The translations under genes were made by a program, and so were the position numbers. This document shows, in pieces, positions 8,586-16,489 of a DNA stretch of 64,000 bases. The notes below the pieces were generated by a model that saw only the letters and a program-made list of their open reading frames with translations, had not been told where the DNA came from and did not search any database. Numbering within the stretch: position 1 is the stretch's first letter; the number at the start of each line of letters is the position of its first letter. Origin of the DNA: DAIQNV01 sp038748775 (GTDB taxonomy: Bacteria; Planctomycetota; Phycisphaerae; Phycisphaerales; UBA1924); assembly GCA_038748775.1 (NCBI GenBank), contig JBCDIT010000003.1:292371-356370 (forward strand). The letters run 5' to 3'.

Positions 8586-9216
8586 GCCAACCCCAAGTTG
8601 TCCACAGTATTTACGCACGCCCTCAGAGCCCGTGAATAAGTCTTTTTTGCGCTTTCTAAACCGTTCTCCAATCGAGCGCAAGGGGTTTCTTCCCGGTGTC
8701 CGCAGCGACCAACGTGTTGTGGGCAGTCGCGGTGACGGCTACTCTTTCGCGATCGCCCGGTGGCTCTCCCGCTGGGCAGATGACAACGCTGGGGCATGCG
8801 TTCGAGCCTCGCGATGCGGACCGGATGGTTGCCATTGGATGGGCACAAACCGGTTCGCGAGGTGAAGTTAGGCCGTTGGGTCAACCAACGCCCGAGGTTC
8901 GGCACAACCCCGGGTCGCGGTCTCGTGCGCTCCGCGGGGGCGGTGAGGTGGAACGTGGGAAGATGCAACTTTGAACGGCAGATCACTGCACGCGGGCAAG
9001 ACGCCGGCGGTCTTCGCTCGCTCGGTTTCAGCGAGCGCTCAGGGCGAGGGAGCCGTTGGCGTGGGCGTCTTCTGACACCGTGAACCCTGGCCCAGGCACG
9101 ACGCCCGGGCACTGGGTCGACCCCCTGGGGAGGGTGAGTTCCCGCTGGAGGCGGGGTGAACTGAATCGCAGGAAGTCGAACGAGGCGACGGCCGGAGGCC
9201 GGCGCCCGGGGGTCAG
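8586..9216. other. 631-base non-coding stretch before dnaA (weak candidate replication origin)
   Basis: No frame here has a recognisable product on either strand. It contains one DnaA-box-like nonamer (8598-8606), a short T-rich patch at 8638-8660 that is rare in this GC-rich sequence, the inverted repeat TTGCGCT/AGCGCAA (8647-8653 and 8675-8681), and a hairpin GCTCGCT/AGCGAGC around 9016-9036. Being directly upstream of dnaA, it could be oriC, but I find only one good DnaA box, so the case is weak. A leader RNA for dnaA is an alternative. Confidence 0.35.
8598..8606 (+). promoter_or_regulatory. DnaA-box-like nonamer
   Basis: TTGTCCACA differs at one position from the consensus TTATCCACA. 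It lies about 610 bases upstream of dnaA, next to the only AT-rich patch of the gap. I could find no second copy with one or no mismatch. Confidence 0.4.
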
Positions 9217-10875
9217 GTGCACATGTCGCAAGGACGGACAGATCATGGCGGGGTTGCGGTGCGGGCCGCGGTCGACCGGCTCAGGGCGATGATCGGCGAA
9301 GCGGCGTTCGATCGATACTTCGCTTCGCACGAACCCGACGAAGCGCGGACCGACGAAGGACTCGCGCATCTAGAGCGTGACGAGGGGCGTCTGAGGGTGC
9401 GGGTGCCCAGCCGGTTCGCAGGGTCGCTCATCGAGCGGCGCTTCGGACCGGCCTTGCAGGAGGCAGCGGGTGCCGGAGGGCTCGGCTCAGCGTCGATCGA
9501 AGTCGACGCCCGGGCGTCGTGGCGGCGTCCGAGCGACGATTCGACCAGGGACGCGCCAAGCGCGCACGGCCGCTCGCCAGGCGCCGGTCGACCAGGTTCC
9601 TCCTCTGGGCTTGACGCAGTCCCGGGAGCGCGTGCGCACACCGCGCGCCCCGGGGCGGCGTCGAGCCGTTCGGCCGGCCCTCGCGCCGGCTCTCATGCCG
9701 GAGCCGGCGCGAGAAGCAGACCTGCCGATTCGAACACCATCGGACGCAGGCTCGAAGACTTCGTCGTCGGACCATCGAACCGCGAGGCGTACGAAGCCGC
9801 GTGCCGCATGGGCGACCCCGACCGCGATCCGGGCTTCGGGCCGTTGGTCATCTACGGGCCGTGCGGCGTCGGCAAGACGCACCTGCTCCGGGGCGTCGCC
9901 TCAAGATTCGGCCAGACATCAGACGGACGCCCAGCCCTCGTCCGCACGACCACGGCCGAAGCATTCACCAGCGCGTACATCGAGTCGGTCCGCAGCGGGA
10001 ACGTCGCGGCGTTCCAACGCTCGTTCCGTCGCGTGTCGCTTCTCTGCATCGACGACATCCACTTCCTGGCCAAGAAGGACGGGACCCAGCGCGAGCTGCT
10101 CCACACCTTCGACGCGCTCGATCTCAACGGCGCCCGGATCGTGCTGGTGTCCGACGAGCACCCCCGAGATATCCGGATGCTCAGCGAGCCGCTCGTGTCG
10201 AGGTTTATCGGTGGGGTGGTCGTCCGCGTCGGCGCGCCCGATGACGCTCTGGCAGAACGCATCGTGACCAAGCTGGCCACCCGCTCGGGCCTCGTTCTCG
10301 GTTCGGGCGCAGCCAAGGCGGCCGTCACCTGGATCCGCTCGGCCGCGGCGGCCCGGGGCGGCGAGCGTGTGCACGCGTCGGCGCGCGAATTGGCCGGCGC
10401 CGTTGCGCGGCTCAAGGCCACCGCGGGCGTCTCGCCCGAGTTGCTGAGCCCCGATGGCTCGATCGGCGCCGTGCTCGTCGACGCGGCCCTGTCACCCCGC
10501 GGCGCCGCCGGCGACGGCGCGTCGGGCAGAGGCGCGATCGGCTCGGGCCGAGCTTCGATCCGCGCGATCGTTGACGCGAGCGCCGACGCGCTGGGCGTCA
10601 GCGTGAGCGAGTTGATGGGGCGGGGCCGGCACCGCCGCGTGGTGCTCGCCCGATCGATCGCGAGCTACCTCTGCCGCGAGATGACCAACCACTCGACGCC
10701 TGAGATCGCGGTCAAGCTCGGAAGGCCCAACCACTCGACGGTGGTGACCGCCAGCCGTCGTCTCGCCTCAAAGATGGAAGCGAGCGAAAGGGTCAGCGTT
10801 GGGTGTTCGTCCGATGGCCTGCTCGTTTCGGACCTGGTCGCCCAGGTCCGCAGGCGGGTCTCGGCGGGCGGGTAA
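9217..10875 (+). CDS. dnaA: chromosomal replication initiator protein DnaA
   Basis: A 552-residue initiator ATPase that opens the replication origin. Domain I (residues about 12-85) is divergent, followed by a long disordered Ala/Gly/Arg/Ser linker (about 95-170). The AAA+ core has Walker A GPCGVGKT at 214-221, Walker B with D279-D280 in LLCIDDIHFL, and the arginine-finger SRF near 330. Domain IV carries the DNA-binding helix-turn-helix with SIASYLCREMTNHSTPEIA and GRPNHSTVV (from 502). The canonical box-reading motif there is Asp-His-Thr; here it is Asn505-His506-Ser507. The GTG at 9217 is chosen over nearby starts because GGGGGTCA precedes it. dnaN does not follow; the next gene is an aminotransferase. 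Confidence 0.93.
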   Translation: MHMSQGRTDHGGVAVRAAVDRLRAMIGEAAFDRYFASHEPDEARTDEGLAHLERDEGRLRVRVPSRFAGSLIERRFGPALQEAAGAGGLGSASIEVDARASWRRPSDDSTRDAPSAHGRSPGAGRPGSSSGLDAVPGARAHTARPGAASSRSAGPRAGSHAGAGARSRPADSNTIGRRLEDFVVGPSNREAYEAACRMGDPDRDPGFGPLVIYGPCGVGKTHLLRGVASRFGQTSDGRPALVRTTTAEAFTSAYIESVRSGNVAAFQRSFRRVSLLCIDDIHFLAKKDGTQRELLHTFDALDLNGARIVLVSDEHPRDIRMLSEPLVSRFIGGVVVRVGAPDDALAERIVTKLATRSGLVLGSGAAKAAVTWIRSAAAARGGERVHASARELAGAVARLKATAGVSPELLSPDGSIGAVLVDAALSPRGAAGDGASGRGAIGSGRASIRAIVDASADALGVSVSELMGRGRHRRVVLARSIASYLCREMTNHSTPEIAVKLGRPNHSTVVTASRRLASKMEASERVSVGCSSDGLLVSDLVAQVRRRVSAGG

Positions 10876-10900
10876 CGCGTCGCGTCCGGCGGACCGGCTG

Positions 10901-11010
10901 GAGCCTTGAGCGCGAGCGATGGGCCGGGATTTCGCAGGCATTCGCCCCCGCGAGGGTTCTCGCGGACGAAGGCCTTCGGTTCACCGGCCCCTCGCTCACG
11001 CTCAAGGCTC
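10901..11010. repeat. long inverted repeat between dnaA and the aminotransferase gene
   Basis: Two 27-base arms, 10901-10927 and 10984-11010, are reverse complements with two mismatches (left arm begins GAGCCTTGAGCG). The 56-base centre holds a second smaller hairpin, CCGCGAG/CTCGCGG. It starts 26 bases after the dnaA stop. It could terminate dnaA transcription, although no T run follows, or be a member of an interspersed extragenic repeat family. Confidence 0.7.
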
Positions 11011-11094
11011 GTTTGCGGAAGCGGGACGTCGAACGCCCGACGGGTTCTGCTCGCCCGGTGTTGCCCGAGCGGGTTTCGGCCCGACAATGGGTGC

Positions 11095-12261
11095 ATGAGC
11101 GACAACGAGATCCCGCTGAGCCGGCCCGACATCGGCTCGCTCGAAGAACAGCTTGTCCTTGAAGTGCTCCGCTCGGGGCGTCTCTCGATCGGCCCGATGC
11201 AGGAGCGCTTCGAGGGCATGGTCGCCCAGCGCGTCGGCTGCCGGCACGCGGTCGCCGTGAGCAGCGGGACCGCCGGGCTCATCTGCGTGCTCAAGGCCCT
11301 TGGCATCGGCCCGGGCGACGAAGTCATCACCACGCCCCTGAGCTTCATCGCCTCGGCAAACTCGATCGTGCTCGCCGGCGCCAAGCCGGTCTTCGTCGAC
11401 ATCGAGCCGGTGAGCCTCAACATGGACCCGGGCCTCGTCGAACGGGCCATCGGCCCTCGCACCAAAGCCATCCTCGCGGTCGAGACGTTCGGCAACCCGA
11501 CCCACATGGACCAGTACGCCCGCATCGCGGTCAAGCACGAGATCCCGCTCATCGAAGACTGCTGCGAGGCGCTCGGCTCATCGCACAAGGGCACCCCCGC
11601 CGGCAGCTTCGGGCGAGCCGGCGTCTTCGGCTTCTACCCCAACAAGCAGATCACCACCGGCGAGGGCGGGATGATCGTCACCGACGACGAACGCCTCGCG
11701 GAGGTCTGCAGGAGCCTGCGAAACCAAGGGCGGGGCTCGGCCAACGCCCCGGGCGCCGAGCGCGGCGCCGGCGCTTGGCTCAAGCACGAACGCATGGGCT
11801 ACAACTTCCGTCTCAGCGAGATCAACGCGGCGATGGGCGTCGCCCAGATGATCCGCCTCGACGAACTGCTCAAGAAACGCTCTATCGTCGCGAAGTCATA
11901 CCTCCGACGCCTCGCCGGAACGCCAACGCTGGTCCTGCCAACGGTCGACCGCGAATCGGAGATGAGCTGGTTCGTCTTCGTCCCGAGGCTCGAAGCCGGC
12001 TACGTGCGCGAAGAACGCGACCGGATCATCCAGGGCATGCGCAACCATGAAGTCGGCGCCGCCGATTACTTCCCCTGCATCCACCTCCAGCCGGCGTACC
12101 GAGACTTTGGTTTCGGCGAGGGCTCGTACCCGATCGCTGAGTCGGTAAGCCAACGCACGATCGCGCTCCCGTTCTTTGGCGGGCTGACGGAACGCGACGT
12201 CGATCTCGTATCGCAGACGCTTGAGTTGATGTTGGCGCGGGAGAATCTGTCGAGGGAGTAG
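11095..12261 (+). CDS. DegT/DnrJ/EryC1/StrS-family sugar aminotransferase
   Basis: A 388-residue PLP-dependent aminotransferase that transfers an amino group to a nucleotide-linked keto-sugar, commonly for LPS, capsule or glycan sugars. Landmarks are LSRPDIGSLEEQLVLEVLRSG at the start, AVAVSSGTAGL near 58, EDCCEALGSSHKG near 155, and the cofactor lysine in GFYPNKQITTGEGG near residue 185. The ATG at 11095 is preferred over frames reaching upstream because those run through the inverted repeat. The full length matches the family. No sugar dehydratase or epimerase gene is nearby, so the exact sugar is open. Confidence 0.95.
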   Translation: MSDNEIPLSRPDIGSLEEQLVLEVLRSGRLSIGPMQERFEGMVAQRVGCRHAVAVSSGTAGLICVLKALGIGPGDEVITTPLSFIASANSIVLAGAKPVFVDIEPVSLNMDPGLVERAIGPRTKAILAVETFGNPTHMDQYARIAVKHEIPLIEDCCEALGSSHKGTPAGSFGRAGVFGFYPNKQITTGEGGMIVTDDERLAEVCRSLRNQGRGSANAPGAERGAGAWLKHERMGYNFRLSEINAAMGVAQMIRLDELLKKRSIVAKSYLRRLAGTPTLVLPTVDRESEMSWFVFVPRLEAGYVREERDRIIQGMRNHEVGAADYFPCIHLQPAYRDFGFGEGSYPIAESVSQRTIALPFFGGLTERDVDLVSQTLELMLARENLSRE

Positions 12262-12363
12262 CGGGCGGAGCCCGCCGGCTCCCTCGCACGCTTCGGCTCA
12301 AACTACGGCGCGCCCGTTTGGACCGGCCGCAGCTCCCTTTATGGCCTTTCTCACGATGTTCGA

Positions 12364-13059
12364 TCACGCGCGACGCCGGCGTGCGGCGATGCCCGCCAGG
12401 ACGAAGACGCCCGAAGCCGCTGGGGCAGGAACGGTGAAGGACACTTCGTCGAAGGCAACGAAATCAACTCGATCTTCGTTCGCCGGGCCGAGTGTGGAGA
12501 ATGACGGGATGACGATCTGGACTTCATCGAACGCGATGTCGCTCGTCAGACCGACGAAGATCGGGGGCAGATCGACGAGCCCGTTGCCCTGATCCGACGC
12601 GAAGAAGGTATCAAAGACCAACTGGCCATCTCGGAACAGACCGATCGCCTTACCACCACCCGTCGCGCCCGGTTCCCAGTCGGAGATGTCGTACCCGAAG
12701 GCGTTCGAGAGCGTCGGAGTCTTGAACGACACGGTGTACGTACCGAACTCGTCGAACACCCCGAAGCGGAGAAACTGCGAACCACCCTGGGTCGTGTTAA
12801 AGAGGTTATTGCCCGGGTTCTGACCGTCCTGGGCTTCGACGCGTCCGGTCACGTCGTCCGTCAACTCCGCGACGCGCAGTCCCGAATCGAACACCGACGG
12901 GGAGCCGAGCGCCGGGATGCCCTCACGCCCCTCGAAGCCCTCGGTCACGATGGGATCTGACACGCTTGCCTGCCAGTCGGCGCGGCTGTCGTAGAAGGTC
13001 ACACTCGCGCCGGCGCACGCGGCGACGCCGGCGACCACAGTCGCTGCTTGCTTGAACAT
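12364..13059 (-). CDS. secreted protein with PEP-CTERM-like sorting tail
   Basis: A 231-residue protein with an N-terminal signal (AATVVAGVAACAGASV) and a mature beta-rich domain with FDEFGTYTVSFKTPTLSNAFGYDISDW-like spacing, resembling the secreted carbohydrate-binding-like domains common in PEP-CTERM proteins. The tail is VPAPAASGVFVLAGIAARRRR: a Pro-x-Pro motif, a hydrophobic stretch and a basic end. In this phylum such tails are thought to be recognised by an exosortase that moves the protein to the cell surface. It stands alone, downstream of the carotenoid locus on the same strand as crtN. Confidence 0.8.
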   Translation of the reverse strand: MFKQAATVVAGVAACAGASVTFYDSRADWQASVSDPIVTEGFEGREGIPALGSPSVFDSGLRVAELTDDVTGRVEAQDGQNPGNNLFNTTQGGSQFLRFGVFDEFGTYTVSFKTPTLSNAFGYDISDWEPGATGGGKAIGLFRDGQLVFDTFFASDQGNGLVDLPPIFVGLTSDIAFDEVQIVIPSFSTLGPANEDRVDFVAFDEVSFTVPAPAASGVFVLAGIAARRRRA

Positions 13060-13294
13060 CTGTTTCCCTCACAGTCTTGTTGCGTCGTCGGCTCTACCGG
13101 ACCATCCGGAGTGGCCGTTCAGAGGGAATGGCGACGTCGACGAACAGCGGGGGACAGGGAAAGTAACGTTTTTGTGTGCAATTCTGATCTACCAACGCAC
13201 GCCGCCAATGGGGCACCGCATTTCACTGGCGTGCCGCGGCAGGGAAGACCTCCCCCGGGCCTCAAGTTCTCGATGCGCCGACGCTCCGAGAAAC

Positions 13295-14881
13295 TCAGGC
13301 CATCGCCGGCTCACGATCGCTCGCAACCGGTCCCGACTCCAAACTGCACCCGATCCCCAGATCATCACACAACAGACCCGAGCTGATCTGGCTGCTCAGG
13401 AAAATCGTCGGCAACCCCGAGCCCGGGTGCGTGCCGCCCCCCACCATGTACAACCGTTCGAAGCCCTTGAGCTTGTTCTGCGGGCGCCAGTGGAGCATCT
13501 GGCCCAGATTGTGCGCCAGGTTGAACGTAGCGCCGAAGTTGATGTTCATGCTCCGCCATTCGGGTGGGCGGATCACCGTTTCGGCGCGAACCCTTGAGCG
13601 GATGTCCGGGATCTCGAACACCTGTTCCATCTGCTCATAGATCGACTCGCGGTACGCCGGCCACTGGGCTTCCCAGTCGACGACGGTGCCGTCGGGGTCC
13701 TTCTCGAGGTTGGGCGTGGGGGCCAACACGTACAGCGAGCTGTGCCCTTCGGGCGCGAGGCTCTTGTCGGTCCGCGAGGCGTTGCAGATGTAGACGCTCG
13801 GGTCCTCGCTCAGCTTGCGGTTGACCGCGATGTCGTCGAGGTTCTGGCGGTAGCTCGCGCTCGTGTAGATCGTGTGGTGAGGGAGATCGACCTCGCCCTC
13901 GAGGCCGACGTAAAGCATCGCGGTCGAGCACGAATACTTCTTCGCGTCCATCGACTCGTCGGAGTACCCGTTCTTGCGGAGCGACTCCGGGACGAGGTTC
14001 TTGATCGCCCAGCTCGCGTCGGCGTTCACCACCACGGCGTCGAACGACTCCTGTTCCCCGTTGGCCACCACGCCGGTCGCCTTCGAACCGCTGAAGGTGA
14101 TCGACTCGACCGGAGTTGAAAGCCTGATCTCCGCCCCACGGCTCTCGGCGATCCGGGCCATCGCCTCGCAGATCGCGTGGCACCCACCCATGGGGTGCCA
14201 GACGCCGTACTCGTACTCGATGAGCGGGAGAATCGTGAACAGGCTCGGGCACTCGAACGGGCTCATGCCCAGGTACTTGCTCTGGAAGCTGACCGCGAGC
14301 TTGACGCGTTCGTCGGTGAAGTACTCGCCCAAGAGCTGGTGCACGCTCTTGTGGGGCTTCAAGATCGGTAACAACGCCAGGTTCTTCGGGTCGACCAGGT
14401 CGAGCGGGCTGCGGATCGCCTTGCGAAGGATCGGCTCGGAGAGCTGCAGCTTCTTTCGGTTCTCCGCGATGAACCGCGGGAAGACCTCTGCGTCCTTCGG
14501 GCTCAGTTTGCCAATGCGGCGAGCCATCTCGGCGACATCTTGCGTCGTATCGATCTGGGCCGGGCGCTGGCCTGGCTGACCAATCAGCAGGCGGTACATC
14601 GGGTCGAGGCGGGTCAATTCGACGTGGTCGGCCAAACGCTCGCCGGCCGCGGCGAAGACCTCGTCGAGCACGTAGGGCATCAGGAAGAACGTGGGCCCCC
14701 GGTCGAAGCGGTAGGTGCTCCCGTCGTCCCCGGTCGCCTCGACGCGGCTCGTCCGCCCGCCGACGCGGTCCATGGTCTCGAAGATGGTGACCTTAGCCCC
14801 GCTCGCGGCGAGGATCATCGCGGCGGCGAGCCCGCCCGGCCCTGCTCCGACGATGGCGACTGAAGGGGTTGGGTTGGGCAA
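13295..14881 (-). CDS. crtN: CrtN-like C30 carotenoid desaturase
   Basis: A 528-residue flavoenzyme of the phytoene-desaturase family. The FAD-binding motif VAIVGAGPGGLAAAMILAA is at residues 8-26, with FETMDRVGGRTSR closing it, and the C-terminal family signature LYMVGGGTHPGSGLPTIF is near 485. CrtN enzymes remove hydrogens from 4,4'-diapophytoene or squalene to make a yellow C30 polyene. The assignment to CrtN rather than CrtI rests mainly on the partner genes, since both belong to one superfamily. It is divergent from the four-gene operon starting at 15005, with 123 bases between the two starts, a shared regulatory region. Confidence 0.88.
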   Translation of the reverse strand: MPNPTPSVAIVGAGPGGLAAAMILAASGAKVTIFETMDRVGGRTSRVEATGDDGSTYRFDRGPTFFLMPYVLDEVFAAAGERLADHVELTRLDPMYRLLIGQPGQRPAQIDTTQDVAEMARRIGKLSPKDAEVFPRFIAENRKKLQLSEPILRKAIRSPLDLVDPKNLALLPILKPHKSVHQLLGEYFTDERVKLAVSFQSKYLGMSPFECPSLFTILPLIEYEYGVWHPMGGCHAICEAMARIAESRGAEIRLSTPVESITFSGSKATGVVANGEQESFDAVVVNADASWAIKNLVPESLRKNGYSDESMDAKKYSCSTAMLYVGLEGEVDLPHHTIYTSASYRQNLDDIAVNRKLSEDPSVYICNASRTDKSLAPEGHSSLYVLAPTPNLEKDPDGTVVDWEAQWPAYRESIYEQMEQVFEIPDIRSRVRAETVIRPPEWRSMNINFGATFNLAHNLGQMLHWRPQNKLKGFERLYMVGGGTHPGSGLPTIFLSSQISSGLLCDDLGIGCSLESGPVASDREPAMA

Positions 14882-15004
14882 GGGGGTGTCTCCTGGCGTC
14901 TCGACGGGCTCAACGGTGCAGCGGGTTCGAGGGGAACACCTTGCCGGATGCCCCGAAGACGAGAACGCATCCGGAGCGGGATCGCCCGCGATCTATACTG
15001 CTCC

Positions 15005-16489
15005 GTGGTGCAGCCTACGCCAACAACTGAACACGTCGCCGGTTCGCCCGCTTTCCGGTCCGCCGGTCGCTCTGTGTGGTCTCAGACGCCTCTGAACGAA
15101 CGCCTCGCGTGGGTCAAGGCCTTTCGCAAGAGCCTCGCGTCACACCTCGACGAATTCTGCGAACTCGCGGGGGCGGAGGTCGGCAAGCCCCGGGTCGAGA
15201 CGCTTACGACCGACCTGATGCCCGTCCTCGCCAACGCCCGCTGGCTCGAACAGCGTGCCCGGTCGATCTTGCGCGATCGCTCGCTCCGAGGCGGGGGCGT
15301 GCTCGGGATGGGCAAGTCGCAGACCGTCCGCCGCGAGCCGCTCGGGCGCGTCGCGATCATCGCCACCTGGAACTACCCCATCGGGCTTGTCGGCGTCGAG
15401 TTGCTCGCGGCCCTGGTCGCCGGCAACACCGTCGTGGTGAAGCCCTCGGAGAACGCCCCGAGGACACAGGCGGCGTTGCTGCGGCTCGCCCAGGCGGGTC
15501 TGCCCGAAGGGACGCTGACGAGCGTCGAACCGACGCGCGAAGCGGGCGAGGCCCTGCTCCACGAGCAACGCTTCGATCATGTCGTCTTCACAGGCTCGAC
15601 CAAGGTCGGCAAGGCGATCGCCGGTGCCCTCGCGCCCTCGCTGACGCCCAGCACGCTCGAGCTCTCGGGGCGAGACTCCGCACTCGTCCTGGCCGATGCC
15701 GACCTCGACCTCGCGGCCCGCTCACTCTGGTTCGTTGTGCATCAGAACGCCGGGCAGACGTGCATGGCGCCGCGCCGCATCTTGGTCGAGCGCCCGGCGT
15801 ACGCCGCGTTCCTGCGTCACCTGGGTCTGCACGCTGCTGGGGCCCAGCCGAGGAAACTCATTTCCGAGAGCGCCGCCGAACGGACGTATGACCTCGCCAA
15901 AGCGGCGGTCGACGCCGGCGGGCGTTCGCTCAGCTCGGTGATCGAACCGCCGAACGGCGCTTGGCTCCGCCCGCTCGCGATCGTCGACTGCCCCGAGGAC
16001 GCGCCGCTCGTCGAGGGCGATTACTTCGGGCCGGTGACCGCTGTGCTGCCCGTCGATTCCGAAGAGCACGCGCTCGAGGTTCACCACCGGTGTGAACAGC
16101 ACCTCGCGACGAGCGTCTTCACGAAATCGCCCCGAGCGGCGGCCCGACGCCTCGCCCGCCGCCAGGGCGCGACAACCGTCACCATGAACGACTGTGTGAT
16201 CCCGACGGTGCACCCTGCGGCATCGATCGGCGGCATCGGGCCTTCGGGTTGGGGGGTTTCCCAAGGCGAAGCGGGCTTGTTGGGGATGACGCGGCCCGTG
16301 TTTGTCAGCGTGACCCACCCGCTGCTCCGTCCCCCCACCGACGAGCAGGCCCCCGAGCGGGTCCGCCAGATGGCGGGCTTCGTCGCACGGTTGTACGGTG
16401 CGGGGCCGAAGCGGACGTCCGGGTCTGCCAACGCAACATCGAAACGAGCCGATGGCGACCCCGCCATCATCGGAGACGCCGAATCATGA
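15005..16489 (+). CDS. aldehyde dehydrogenase of C30 carotenoid oxidation
   Basis: A 494-residue NAD(P)-dependent aldehyde dehydrogenase. The general base is Glu219 in LELSG and the nucleophile is Cys253 in NAGQTCMAPRR; IIATWNYPIG near 120 is the cofactor-entry segment. In staphyloxanthin synthesis an AldH of this kind oxidises diaponeurosporen-4-al to the acid. The start is uncertain: GTG at 15005 or 15008 follows a TATACT at 14994-14999, and an ATG at 14948 is also in frame but lies close to the crtN start. The stop overlaps the next gene by ATGA, so the operon is translationally coupled. Confidence 0.88.
   Translation: MVQPTPTTEHVAGSPAFRSAGRSVWSQTPLNERLAWVKAFRKSLASHLDEFCELAGAEVGKPRVETLTTDLMPVLANARWLEQRARSILRDRSLRGGGVLGMGKSQTVRREPLGRVAIIATWNYPIGLVGVELLAALVAGNTVVVKPSENAPRTQAALLRLAQAGLPEGTLTSVEPTREAGEALLHEQRFDHVVFTGSTKVGKAIAGALAPSLTPSTLELSGRDSALVLADADLDLAARSLWFVVHQNAGQTCMAPRRILVERPAYAAFLRHLGLHAAGAQPRKLISESAAERTYDLAKAAVDAGGRSLSSVIEPPNGAWLRPLAIVDCPEDAPLVEGDYFGPVTAVLPVDSEEHALEVHHRCEQHLATSVFTKSPRAAARRLARRQGATTVTMNDCVIPTVHPAASIGGIGPSGWGVSQGEAGLLGMTRPVFVSVTHPLLRPPTDEQAPERVRQMAGFVARLYGAGPKRTSGSANATSKRADGDPAIIGDAES

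Noticed and set aside
8582..9112. A 176-codon minus-strand frame in the gap before dnaA, considered as rpmH/rnpA or another gene.
   Set aside because: It lacks the L34 and RNase P protein motifs and reads as Arg/Pro-rich noise.
8900..9216. The structured GC-rich stretch before dnaA, considered as RNase P RNA or SRP RNA.
   Set aside because: The invariant GAGGAAAGTCC of RNase P RNA and the GGAAGCAGC loop of SRP RNA are absent.
12262..12363. GC-rich hairpin GCGGGC/GCCCGC after the aminotransferase gene, considered as a fifth 3'-end repeat.
   Set aside because: It shares only short GC-rich words with the family and lacks the CACACTCGCTT and CAGTGAAGA blocks.
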